From: Porphyromonas canoris
GTDB taxonomy: Bacteria > Bacteroidota > Bacteroidia > Bacteroidales > Porphyromonadaceae
NCBI RefSeq assembly: GCF_000769115.1
Contig: NZ_JQZV01000006.1
Location: forward strand, 55,922 to 119,921
DNA length: 64,000 bases
Direction of reading: 5' to 3'
The notes under the pieces are model-generated. The model saw only the letters and a program-made list of their open reading frames with translations. It did not search any database and had not been told where the DNA came from. Each line of letters starts with the position of its first letter. Position 1 is the first letter of the stretch. Made by a program: the position numbers and the translations under genes. This document shows positions 55,955-64,000 of the stretch, piece after piece.

Positions 55955-56924
55955 GTGAAATAGAGGTTTGGAGGCGAGTATGCTATAAGAAGGGTGAGTA
56001 CTATTTTGTTGGGATAGTAAAAAGGGGCTGAATTGAAGGATTATGGGAAAACCTCACTGAAAAACTCATTGATACCCATCTTATCGGGTGTCATTTGAAC
56101 TGAAGGGGTATAAGTAAACTTCATGATATTGCTTAGAAAATACAAGAGGAAAGTGTTATTGCTGATAGAGGGTGAATACAAGGATAGAAAGATAAATAGA
56201 TAGACCATAACAAGAGAAAAGATAGGAGGGTGAGCTGAAGCTGTTTTGGAATGATGGGTTGTTGTGGTTATAGAGCATCACGAGATTCTTTTGGGATGAG
56301 CCGATGCTGTTTGGGGATGGTGGTGGTTGCGTTCTGTTTTCGGAGTATCGGGAATCGGTTGGGGGATGCGATAGGTGTTTTGGGGAAGATATTGTTGTGG
56401 AGATTTGGAGTTGTGGCGATGAGATTTGTTCGGAACGGGTTCAAAAGAGCAGCTAAAAGGCATTAAAAGAACGGTTTATCATGTTTGGAAGATGAAGTCA
56501 AGGCTTGGTTTTTGCTTTTCAAGTGCCGATTTGTACACTTCATGGCTTGATTGCCACACTCTACGCTTTGATTTCCACGCTTCAAATCCGGATTTTGAGA
56601 TATTAAAGGGATCGGAGCAGCTTTTTACTCCATTCATCAGAACTATTTATAGGGTTTATCCGAATTGTGTAACGAAGAAAGGGGAGTGCTCCGGAGCTTT
56701 GGACTGCTCTTAAAGAAGTGAAGAGGTGAGAGTTGTCGGGTATCATCCTGCCGAAAGAATCCGTAAACTTTTCGTATCTTCGTTTATCTTTTTGGTTTTA
56801 AGACTTTTTCTAAGACGGAATGACACTTTCCCGGTGTGGAGATGCCGAAGAGAGTGAGGTTTTTTGAGCTTGAAAGAGACTGCATTGCAACTAACAGTAT
56901 AAACAGAAATCAACATTACAACAG
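55955..56924. other. 970-bp intergenic region without a recognisable gene
   Basis: No convincing ORF. It contains a near-palindrome TGATACCC/GGGTGTCA (56070-56093). Next comes a strongly G-rich, C-poor stretch (56240-56460). A set of short words follows (GCTTGATTGCCAC, GCTTTGATTTCCAC, GCTTCAAATCC at about 56540-56590) that echo 18470-18600. A weak -7 box TATCTTCG (56775-56782) could drive cbiM. I looked for a cobalamin riboswitch before cbiM and did not recognise one. Confidence 0.5.
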
Positions 56925-57656
56925 ATGAACAAACTTTTTTATGCTCTTCTTTTAGCGGTGCTCTTTGCCACGCCTGCACACGCTATGCACATCATGGAGG
57001 GCTATATGCCGTTGAACTGGTGTGCCATTTGGTACGTGTTATCCCTTCCGTTTGTGGTTTGGAGCTTTATCTACATTCGTAAGCGAGTGGCTCAAGACCC
57101 CAAAGCAAAGCTGACGCTTGCTCTTTCCGGAGCTTTTGTCTTCATCCTGAGTGCGCTCAAGCTGCCTTCTGTCAATGGTAGCAGCAGCCACCTTACGGGT
57201 ACCACTCTCGGTACGGTGCTTGTAGGACCGCAAGCCATACCGCTCGTGAGTGTCATCGTTCTGCTGTTTCAGACCCTTTTGCTTGCGCATGGCGGTCTCT
57301 CCACATTGGGAGCGAACGTCTTTTCTCTCGGTATTGTAGGACCTTTTGTAGCCTATGGCGTGTACAAGGGTGTTAAGAAGATCGGTTTGTCCGATAGTGT
57401 CGGCATTGTTCTGGCTACCTTTATCGGCTCCATGTCTACGTATGTTACCACATCGTTTCAGCTGGCTCTCTTTTTGCCGGAGTCTGCCACCGGAGTCTTC
57501 GGTGCGGCGATGAAGTTTTTGGGTATCTTTGCTGTTACTCAAGTTCCATTAGCCATAGTCGAGAGCGTTATCACCCTTTTTGTGTACCGCATACTGGTAC
57601 GTCAGGGTGTTTCCACCTATTTCACATCAAAAGCCGTTAGTCATGAAAAAGCATAA
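56925..57656 (+). CDS. cbiM: Cobalt ECF transporter substrate-binding membrane protein CbiM
   Basis: 243 residues. A cleavable signal (LLLAVLFATPAHA) is followed by MHIMEGYMP, so processing would expose the Met-His N-terminus that coordinates Co2+ in this family. About six membrane helices follow, with NGSSSHLTGTTLGTVLVGP and LLLAHGGLSTLGANVFSLGIVGPFVAY as CbiM signatures. It is first in an operon with cbiN and the CbiQ-CbiO fusion, and so forms a complete energy-coupling cobalt (possibly nickel) importer. Confidence 0.93.
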   Translation: MNKLFYALLLAVLFATPAHAMHIMEGYMPLNWCAIWYVLSLPFVVWSFIYIRKRVAQDPKAKLTLALSGAFVFILSALKLPSVNGSSSHLTGTTLGTVLVGPQAIPLVSVIVLLFQTLLLAHGGLSTLGANVFSLGIVGPFVAYGVYKGVKKIGLSDSVGIVLATFIGSMSTYVTTSFQLALFLPESATGVFGAAMKFLGIFAVTQVPLAIVESVITLFVYRILVRQGVSTYFTSKAVSHEKA

Positions 57657-57918
57657 GTACACCATTCTTCTTGTCATCCTGAGCATTCTGTTTCTTCTTG
57701 TACCTGTAGTGGGCAACTTTATCGACTTCGGAGAGGGAACGGATGATGCCGCCGGAGAAATGATCTCTACATTGGTACCGGGCTTCGAGCCTATGGATTT
57801 CTCTTTCGGTTATGAGCCTTCGGAAACGATGGAGCCGGTGCTGTTCTTTGTTCAGATCGTGATAGGCATCGCTATTTTTGCCATTGCATATAAGAAGTTG
57901 GTGAAAAAAGGTTCGTGA
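57643..57918 (+). CDS. cbiN: Cobalt transport protein CbiN
   Basis: 91 residues from ATG 57643, overlapping cbiM by 14 bp. A longer ORF to 57580 is not supported. Two membrane helices (about 6-25 and 66-84) flank a periplasmic loop with EGTDDAAGEMI and a conserved-type ETMEPVLFFVQ entry to the second helix. In CbiMNQO systems this small protein loads metal into CbiM. It overlaps the next gene by 4 bp. Confidence 0.88.
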   Translation: MKKHKYTILLVILSILFLLVPVVGNFIDFGEGTDDAAGEMISTLVPGFEPMDFSFGYEPSETMEPVLFFVQIVIGIAIFAIAYKKLVKKGS

Positions 57919-59921
57919 TCTTACCTGACCGACATAATAGAACGATACTTCTGCTTGCACTGCTGCTGATAGTCGTGGTGGTAGCTGTCCCATGGATAGA
58001 GATGCTGTTGGCGGTGTTTGTTTCCATTCTCGGCGTGCTTCTCTTTGTCCCGGTAAAAGGGCAGAGCAGATCCAAGAGAGGGCTTATCCTTGTCCCTCTG
58101 TTCATTCTTTTGGGAGTCTTGCCGGTACTCATAGAGCGAGTTCCTCCCGGAAGCGTGGCGGACGAAGTGGTATGGAGCAGATACGGGTGGGGGATAACCT
58201 CTTCCGGCATTGATATGTTTCTTCTGCTTTTGGCGCGTTGCTTTGCCGGCTATTCCGTGCTGCTGGCTCTGCTTCATCTCGTCCCGTTCTACTCCATGAT
58301 CCAAGAGATGCGACGGCTTAAAGTGCCTGCCCTGGCTGTGGAGCTGATGGAGTATGTTTACCGCTATATTCATATCCTTATGGAGACGGCTCAGCAGATC
58401 TTTACGGCTCAGAAGTTGAGAGGCGGATATGCTGTTCGGAGCGAACGCCCCGGGCATGCGGCTCTTCTCTTGGGGCAGACCGTTGTGCTGGCTCTGCACG
58501 AGTCGGACAAAATGATGGACGGGCTTTACTCTCGCTCTTACGGGATGTCCGAACCGGAACAAGGTGGCAGGCAGTCCGGGATGACGCTTCGGCTCCAAGA
58601 TCTTGCCATTGGCTACGAAAAGGGCAAAAGGGTTGTGGAGCATCTTTCACTCTCTGTGGAGTCAGGCAGAAAAGTGGTGGTAATGGGGTGCAACGGTGCA
58701 GGGAAGAGTACGTTATTCAAGACACTTACCGGTCTTTTGCCTCCTCTTTCGGGGGCTATCCTGCTCGATGGAGAGGAGATTCCGCATGGAAAACGGGGGC
58801 AGGAGGTGCTCCGGCAGAAGGTTGCCTTTGTTTTTCAAAACTCCAATCACCAGCTTTTTACCCCTTCGGTCAGGGATGAGATCGCTTTCGGACTCATCAA
58901 CAGCGGAGCGGGAAGACGGGGCGACAAACGGTTTGAATCTCTTTTGGATGAGATCCTTGAGCAGTACGAGCTTACCGCTTTGGCAGAAAAACCGCCTCAT
59001 TTGTTGAGTGACGGACAGCGGAAATGGGTTGCCATCGTTTCGGTTTTAGTGCTTGATCCGTCGTTTGTCATCTTTGACGAGCCTACGGCAAACCTCGATC
59101 ATCTCTACACTCAAAAGGTGATGGCTCTGATAGACAGCCTTGTGGCAGAAGGCAAGGGCGTACTTCTCTCCACTCACGATGCCGATCTGGCGTATGCGTG
59201 GGGCGATGAAGTGTGGGTGATTAACAGAGGCGAACTGGCGGCAAGACTCTCCCCCGAAGAGCTTTTCCTGCATCCGACACTGCCGGAAGAGGCGCATCTG
59301 GCAAGGCCTTATGCGCTACATGGAAAAGTGTGGAAGCATCCGGTGTTCGAGCCGGAGCCGTGCGAGAGGGGCTATCTTCCCTTGATGCTCAGACCGGACA
59401 GGCTTTCGGCTCTGGTGATAGGCGGGGGCGAAGGGGCAGCCATAAAGGTGGAGACGCTGTTGCGTTACGGTGTGGCGACCACGGTCATGGCTCCTGCTTT
59501 TTCGGAGAGACTGCTCCGGCACCGTTCGGACAACGCATTGAGACTGGAGCAGAGAGCCTATCGGGGAGAAGCATTGGATGGTTTCGAGATTGTGATTGCC
59601 GCAACAGACGATCCCTCTTTGAACGAGTCCGTCTGTCGGAGAGCAGCCATACACTCTCTTCTCTATATGGATCTTAGCAGGGCGGACTTCTCTCCCGTTC
59701 AGTTTCCACTCTCTTTCGAGAAGGAAGGATTGCAGCTGGCTCTGCGAACAAAATATAAGCAGCCCAGAGTGCTTCAGGCTTTTGCCAAGCATTTCAAGGC
59801 GACCATCCCGGAAGAGATGGAGGAAGATTTGAACCGCCTTTCCTCTTTGAGAAGAGAAGATAAGGCAGCTTACGAAGTAGAAATAGAGCGATTTATAAAT
59901 GCCCTTGAGGCTAAAAAGTAG
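57915..59921 (+). CDS. Fusion: CbiQ transmembrane unit, CbiO ATPase and precorrin-2 dehydrogenase domain
   Basis: 668 residues in one uninterrupted frame. Residues 1-215 are the CbiQ (T component): four or five helices and the coupling motifs KLRGG (168-171) and SRSYG (206-210). Residues 222-460 are the CbiO ATPase: Walker A GCNGAGKST (258-266), signature LSDGQ (364-368), Walker B VIFDEPT (385-391), STHD (419-422). Residues about 487-668 resemble the CysG N-terminal/Met8 domain: LMLRPDRLSALVIGGGEGAAIK with the NAD loop GGGEGAAIK (503-511), and IAATDDPSLN (561-570) carrying the expected catalytic Asp. It would import cobalt and oxidise precorrin-2 to sirohydrochlorin, possibly inserting the metal. 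A frameshift artefact is unlikely because each join is in frame with no stop. Confidence 0.88.
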   Translation: MILPDRHNRTILLLALLLIVVVVAVPWIEMLLAVFVSILGVLLFVPVKGQSRSKRGLILVPLFILLGVLPVLIERVPPGSVADEVVWSRYGWGITSSGIDMFLLLLARCFAGYSVLLALLHLVPFYSMIQEMRRLKVPALAVELMEYVYRYIHILMETAQQIFTAQKLRGGYAVRSERPGHAALLLGQTVVLALHESDKMMDGLYSRSYGMSEPEQGGRQSGMTLRLQDLAIGYEKGKRVVEHLSLSVESGRKVVVMGCNGAGKSTLFKTLTGLLPPLSGAILLDGEEIPHGKRGQEVLRQKVAFVFQNSNHQLFTPSVRDEIAFGLINSGAGRRGDKRFESLLDEILEQYELTALAEKPPHLLSDGQRKWVAIVSVLVLDPSFVIFDEPTANLDHLYTQKVMALIDSLVAEGKGVLLSTHDADLAYAWGDEVWVINRGELAARLSPEELFLHPTLPEEAHLARPYALHGKVWKHPVFEPEPCERGYLPLMLRPDRLSALVIGGGEGAAIKVETLLRYGVATTVMAPAFSERLLRHRSDNALRLEQRAYRGEALDGFEIVIAATDDPSLNESVCRRAAIHSLLYMDLSRADFSPVQFPLSFEKEGLQLALRTKYKQPRVLQAFAKHFKATIPEEMEEDLNRLSSLRREDKAAYEVEIERFINALEAKK

Positions 59922-59923
59922 AA

Positions 59924-61447
59924 ATGATAAAGAAAGGAAAGATCTATCTGGCAGGCGCAGGTCCCGGCTCCATAGGGCTGCAGACCGTCCGTTGTGCCCA
60001 ACTGGTAAAGGAAGCAGACGTTATAGTGTATGACGCATTGGTGAATCCGGCTATTCTGGATGATGCCAATCCGGAAGCGGAGTTTATTTATGTCGGGAAG
60101 CGTTCCGGTAAAATCTGCTTCAAGCAACAGGAGATCAACAATATATTGATAGAGAAAGCGCAAGCCGGATATAGCGTCCTCCGCTTGAAAGGAGGCGATC
60201 CCTTTGTCTTCGGAAGAGGGGGAGAGGAGATGATGGCTGTTCATGCTTCGGGATTGGAGTACGAAATCGTGCCGGGCGTAACGGCAGGAGTTTCCGTGCC
60301 TGCCTTCTTCGGCATCCCGGTTACACACAGAGGTGTCGCCACTTCGGTCTCTCTCATCACCGGGTTTTCCAAGCATCACGGTGTGCCGAAACTCAACTGG
60401 GAGGCTCTCGCAGGCATGAAAGGGACATTGGTGTTCTATATGGGGACCAACACCGCTCCCATTATTACCGAAAACTTGATCAAGGCAGGTATGGATCCTG
60501 CTACCCCTATGGCGATCATTTCGGAGGGAACATTGCCGACGCAGAGAATCATCAGCGACCGGCTGGATGCCTTTACTCCCGATTATACAGACTATTCGAC
60601 ACTTGCTCCGGGTCTTATCGTGATAGGCAATGTGGTAGATTTTCACAAAGCGTATGAGTGGGTCAAGCCGGGCAGTTTGGCAGGCAAGCGTATCATCGTT
60701 ACTCGTTCTTACAATCAGTCGTCCACACTGGCAGATACGTTGGAAGGGCATGGAGCGGAGGTATTTGTGCTGCCTACCATGAAGGTTGCTCCCGTAACAG
60801 AGAGCGAAGAGATCACATCCGCACTATCCGATCTATTCCGTACGGACTGGGTGATATTCTCTTCCGTCAGCGGTGTGGAGCTTTTCTTTAAGAGACTCCG
60901 AGAGGCAAAAGTCGATTTCCGTAGCCTGTCTCATCTTCGCTTTGCGACCATCGGGAAAGTAACCACAGAGGCATTGGGACACTTCGGATTCCTGCCCGAC
61001 TTTACGCCTCCATACCATAAAACAGAACATTTTATACGTACATTTGCGGAGACGCATCCGGAAATCCGCTCGCAACGAATACTTGTCTCCGGCTCTCTGC
61101 TGACGAAGAACCTTTTCGTGGAAGAGCTTAACGCCCTCGGTGCAGAGTGTCGCTTCGTGCCACTGTACGATAATGTCCCCATCGAGTATTACAGTGAGCG
61201 TATAGAGATGATGCACTCCTCTGTTCCGGACTGGATACTCTTCTGCAGCTCTTCTGCCGTAGAAAACTTTGCGTCACTGGTAGAAAGGCACGACCTTAGA
61301 GCATGGGCGGAGAAGTGTAAGATGGCTTCCATAGGACCGCAAACATCCAACGCTTTGAGAAAGCATGGCTACACCGTGGCTCTCGAACCGTCTAAAGCCA
61401 AGATCGAGAGCCTTGTGGATGCCTTGATAGAAGCATCGAAAGAGTAA
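59924..61447 (+). CDS. Fusion: uroporphyrinogen-III C-methyltransferase and uroporphyrinogen-III synthase
   Basis: 507 residues. Residues 1-245 are the SAM-dependent methyltransferase CobA (LAGAGPGSIGLQTVRCAQLV, LKGGDPFVFGRGGEE, VPGVTAGVSVPAFFGIPVTHRG, LVFYMG), which makes precorrin-2 from uroporphyrinogen III. Residues about 250-507 are a HemD domain (GKRIIVTRS, VIFSSVSGVELFF, FATIGKVTTEALGHFG, ILFCSSSAVENF, MASIGPQTSNALRKHGY), which closes the tetrapyrrole ring. CobA-HemD fusions are known in several phyla. It starts 2 bp after the CbiQ-CbiO-dehydrogenase fusion, so the operon covers hydroxymethylbilane to sirohydrochlorin plus cobalt uptake. Confidence 0.93.
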   Translation: MIKKGKIYLAGAGPGSIGLQTVRCAQLVKEADVIVYDALVNPAILDDANPEAEFIYVGKRSGKICFKQQEINNILIEKAQAGYSVLRLKGGDPFVFGRGGEEMMAVHASGLEYEIVPGVTAGVSVPAFFGIPVTHRGVATSVSLITGFSKHHGVPKLNWEALAGMKGTLVFYMGTNTAPIITENLIKAGMDPATPMAIISEGTLPTQRIISDRLDAFTPDYTDYSTLAPGLIVIGNVVDFHKAYEWVKPGSLAGKRIIVTRSYNQSSTLADTLEGHGAEVFVLPTMKVAPVTESEEITSALSDLFRTDWVIFSSVSGVELFFKRLREAKVDFRSLSHLRFATIGKVTTEALGHFGFLPDFTPPYHKTEHFIRTFAETHPEIRSQRILVSGSLLTKNLFVEELNALGAECRFVPLYDNVPIEYYSERIEMMHSSVPDWILFCSSSAVENFASLVERHDLRAWAEKCKMASIGPQTSNALRKHGYTVALEPSKAKIESLVDALIEASKE

Positions 61448-61478
61448 AACGAATATAAACCAATAAAAACTACAGAGT

Positions 61479-62189
61479 ATGAAACTTCTTCTTATTTCCA
61501 ATTCAGCCTCTCCCGGAGAGAGCTATCTCGAAAAACCTTTACAGGATATCAAGCGTTTTCTTGGCGCAGTAACAGATAATATCATCTTTATTCCATTTGC
61601 CGGCGTTACCGTAGAGTATGACGCTTATACGGCTAAGGTGAACAACGCCCTTGCGGCTATCGGTGTGAAAGTAACGGGCATACACACTTGCTCCAATCCG
61701 ATAGAAGCCGTCATGAAAGCGTCTGCCATCTTCGTGGGAGGGGGTAACACGTTTATGCTGACCAAGATGATGCAACAGATGGGGCTCATACAAGCCATCC
61801 GCGAAAGGGTATTGGCGGGAGTGCCATATATCGGTTGGAGTGCCGGCAGTAACGTAACATGCCCGACCATCTGCACAACCAACGATATGCCTATCGTAGA
61901 ACCGGAGAGCTTCCGTGCCTTTAATCTTGTTCCTTTCCAAATCAATCCGCACTATCTTGATGCTCATCCCGATGGTCACGGAGGCGAGACAAGAGAGCAG
62001 CGTATCCTGGAATACATCAAGGCTAATCCGCACATGTATGTGGCGGGACTTCGTGAAGGCTCTCGTCTATGGGTGGAAGGAGAAAAGATCGAACTCTTGG
62101 GAGAACGCACCATGCGCCTGTTTAAGTATGGAGAAGAGATTAAAGAGTTGAGCCATGAAGACGATATTCGCTTCCTCCTTGCGCGTTAA
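61479..62189 (+). CDS. pepE: Peptidase E (alpha-aspartyl dipeptidase)
   Basis: 236 residues, family S51. It cleaves Asp-X dipeptides in the cytoplasm. Catalytic Ser121 in GWSAGSN, Asp136 and His158 in NPHYLD match E. coli Ser120, Asp135 and His157 with an offset of one. VGGGNTFML precedes the nucleophile. It fits a peptide- and aspartate-using metabolism. It lies 31 bp after the CobA-HemD gene and overlaps the M16 protease gene by 35 bp. Confidence 0.93.
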   Translation: MKLLLISNSASPGESYLEKPLQDIKRFLGAVTDNIIFIPFAGVTVEYDAYTAKVNNALAAIGVKVTGIHTCSNPIEAVMKASAIFVGGGNTFMLTKMMQQMGLIQAIRERVLAGVPYIGWSAGSNVTCPTICTTNDMPIVEPESFRAFNLVPFQINPHYLDAHPDGHGGETREQRILEYIKANPHMYVAGLREGSRLWVEGEKIELLGERTMRLFKYGEEIKELSHEDDIRFLLAR

Positions 62190-64000
62190 GCAAGTCTTAC
62201 TTCTACTGCTTATGACCATTCCCTCACTGAATGCACAAAACTCCAAAGTAACAGAGCATCGTCTCTCTAACGGTCTTACCGTCTGGCTCAACGAGGATCA
62301 CTCCCAAAACAAAGTGATCGGCACCCTCGTTGTACGTATCGGTGCGAAAGACTCTCCCAATACCGGTATTCCCCATTACTTTGAACACATCATGTTCAAA
62401 GGGACGGATAAGATCGGTACGGTAGATTACGAGAAGGAGAAACCGCTACTTGACGAAATCAAGAAACAGTACAGCCTGCTGAGCCAAACATCGGATCCGA
62501 AAGAGATCGAAGATATTCAGAAGCGCATCAATACGCTATCCATAGAGGCAGCCAAATATGCTATCCCGAATGAGTTTACCAATCTCATCTCGAAGTATGG
62601 AGGCTCCGGACTGAATGCCTATACGAGCTGGGACCATACGGCTTACTTCAATACCTTCTCTCCTCAATACCTTGAGCATTGGTGTTATCTCAATAGCGAG
62701 AGACTCATCAACCCGGTATTCAGACTTTTCCAAAGCGAACTGGAGACCGTCTATGAGGAGAAAAACATGTACTCCGATGCCATGGGAAGAGAGGCTATGG
62801 ACAGAGTGATAGCACGAGTAGCCGCTCCACACCCTTACCAGTACACCATCATCGGAAGTACGGAGAACCTCAAGAAGCCCGACTTGGCGAAGATGGAGGA
62901 GTTCTACAACACGTACTACGTTGCAGGCAATATGGGTCTTATCCTCTGCGGAAGCTTCTCGGAGGAAGAGGTGCTTCCTGTCTTGGAAAAGACATTCGGG
63001 CGCATCCGTCCCGGCAATCCGCCTCGTCCGGTGTGCGAACAGCCTCGTCCGTTCAATGGGGTAGAGCAGTTTTCCGTCAAATTCCCTATACCGTTCATTC
63101 AGGGGCGTGTCCTCATTTGGCGAGGAGTACCAAGCGGACACGAAGATGAGGCTGCCATGGAGGTTGCTATCCGTATATTCTCCAACAAAGGGGAGACCGG
63201 GCTTTTGGATAAACTCTATCGGACGGGCAAGGTAATGACTGCCGGCGCACAGTTTAACAATATGAACGATATGGGAGCCGCGGCTATCTTCTTTGTTCCA
63301 AAGCTTCCGTTCGGCACCATATCCTCTGCACAGAAAGAGGCAACAAAGATCTTGGAGCAGGTCAAAAGAGGAGAGTTTGGCGATGATCTCTTCCAACAGC
63401 TCAAGAATGAGATGTTGCAAGACTACACAACCCTTTTGGAAGATCTCACAAGCAGGGGCAGGACATACGCTTCTCTCTTTGCCGCAGGAGAGCATTGGTC
63501 TTCTCACCACCAAAAGCTGGAGAGAGTGCGCAGCCTTACCAAGCAGGATGTGGTGGATGTGGTGAATCGCTACTTCACCGGAAACTATCTGCAAGTCTCC
63601 AAGAAGACGGGCAGATACCCCAAAGACCGGATACAGAAACCTCCTTTTGCGCCTCTACCTCTTCACAACAAGGGGGCTAAGTCGGAGTTTGCACGCTTTC
63701 TCGAAACACTTCCGGTAGGCAACAGCGATCTTCGTTTCCTCGATTTCGAGACAGATGCGAAGCCGGTAAGCGTGATAGAGGGCAACGATCTGGTGAAGCT
63801 CTATACGGGAGCGAATCCTATAAACGACCTGTTCACGCTCAAGCTGAACTATCAGGTCGGAATCTACGAACGCCCTGTTCTCGAACAGGTTGCCTTCTAT
63901 CTCTCTCTGCTGGGCACGTCTCGGCATGGTAGCGATCAGTTTAAGGACAAGCTCCAACAGCTTGGAGCGACACTCTCTTTCGAGGCATACAACGAAACCT
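62155..64000 (+). CDS. M16-family zinc protease (C-terminus beyond window)
   Basis: 615 codons visible, open to the window end. ATG 62155 lies inside the pepE 3' end and gives a good signal peptide (VKQVLLLLLMTIPSLNAQ); a later Met at 62212 would spoil it. The inverted zinc motif is His74-Tyr-Phe-Glu77-His78 in GIPHYFEHIMFKG, with the third ligand in ELETVYEEKNM about 75 residues on. A long insert with LSQTSDPKEIEDIQ precedes the conserved NAYTSWDHTAYF. The second M16 half starts before the cut. It is a periplasmic or surface metalloprotease of the pitrilysin type, and most of a roughly 900-residue protein is likely. Confidence 0.9.
   Translation, partial: MKTIFASSLRVKQVLLLLLMTIPSLNAQNSKVTEHRLSNGLTVWLNEDHSQNKVIGTLVVRIGAKDSPNTGIPHYFEHIMFKGTDKIGTVDYEKEKPLLDEIKKQYSLLSQTSDPKEIEDIQKRINTLSIEAAKYAIPNEFTNLISKYGGSGLNAYTSWDHTAYFNTFSPQYLEHWCYLNSERLINPVFRLFQSELETVYEEKNMYSDAMGREAMDRVIARVAAPHPYQYTIIGSTENLKKPDLAKMEEFYNTYYVAGNMGLILCGSFSEEEVLPVLEKTFGRIRPGNPPRPVCEQPRPFNGVEQFSVKFPIPFIQGRVLIWRGVPSGHEDEAAMEVAIRIFSNKGETGLLDKLYRTGKVMTAGAQFNNMNDMGAAAIFFVPKLPFGTISSAQKEATKILEQVKRGEFGDDLFQQLKNEMLQDYTTLLEDLTSRGRTYASLFAAGEHWSSHHQKLERVRSLTKQDVVDVVNRYFTGNYLQVSKKTGRYPKDRIQKPPFAPLPLHNKGAKSEFARFLETLPVGNSDLRFLDFETDAKPVSVIEGNDLVKLYTGANPINDLFTLKLNYQVGIYERPVLEQVAFYLSLLGTSRHGSDQFKDKLQQLGATLSFEAYNET

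Noticed and set aside
56278-56463. 61-codon minus-strand ORF rich in Pro, His and Ser
   Set aside because: Produced by the G-rich strand composition; no start context or recognisable family.
56640-56924. Cobalamin riboswitch before cbiM
   Set aside because: Expected from context, but I could not find the conserved B12-box or core elements.
62536-63594. 352-codon minus-strand ORF at the right end
   Set aside because: Opposite strand of the M16 protease, whose HxxEH motif and signal peptide are clear; the true gene runs off the window.

Overview
The window looks like chromosomal DNA of a Bacteroidales bacterium, most likely Porphyromonas or a close relative. Three things point that way. Promoters match the Bacteroidetes consensus (TTTG, about 19-20 bp, TAnnTTTG) and strong Shine-Dalgarno sites are rare. 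Surface proteins are fimbrillin-type and OmpA-type lipoproteins or porins. The ribosomal cluster has the order fusA-rpsJ and secY-map-infA-rpmJ, without tuf or adk. No tRNA, rRNA, CRISPR array, transposase or prophage gene was recognised.

Region 1 (about 1-11400) is one operon for the whole of de novo UMP synthesis: pyrC-carA-carB-pyrK-pyrD-pyrF-pyrE-pyrB. It is preceded by a short leader ORF overlapping an intrinsic terminator, laid out like the UTP-sensing pyrBI attenuator of enterobacteria. Two enzymes are unusual. CarA has lost its glutaminase Cys and His, which predicts ammonia-dependent carbamoyl phosphate synthesis. PyrB carries a C-terminal four-cysteine module resembling the zinc domain of the regulatory chain PyrI, without the PyrI nucleotide-binding domain.

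Region 2 (12000-24400) is mixed: a DUF438/hemerythrin/PAS sensor with a cupin, a PepSY membrane protein, a lipoprotein, prs-mutY, a GH109 lipoprotein, and a maf/kdsC/DUF2520/nitroreductase operon, then an SDR. Region 3 (24500-31900) encodes envelope proteins: a fimbrillin-like lipoprotein fused to a DRGH nuclease, a second fimbrillin/BACON lipoprotein, a collagen-like lipoprotein and an OmpA-family protein.

Region 4 (32900-51300) is the str-S10-spc-alpha ribosomal cluster. It is followed by a 1305-residue coiled-coil lipoprotein whose codon use resembles the ribosomal genes. Region 5 (56900-64000) couples cobalt uptake to the corrin/siroheme branch: cbiM, cbiN, a CbiQ-CbiO-precorrin-2-dehydrogenase fusion and a CobA-HemD fusion. 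It ends with pepE and a truncated M16 protease.

Four copies of a roughly 540-bp non-coding repeat (1-236, 11403-11934, 22898-23441, 32145-32687) lie in the large gaps of the first half, all in the same orientation. Each contains a hairpin whose two arms change together between copies. This is the best candidate for an undescribed element in the window.
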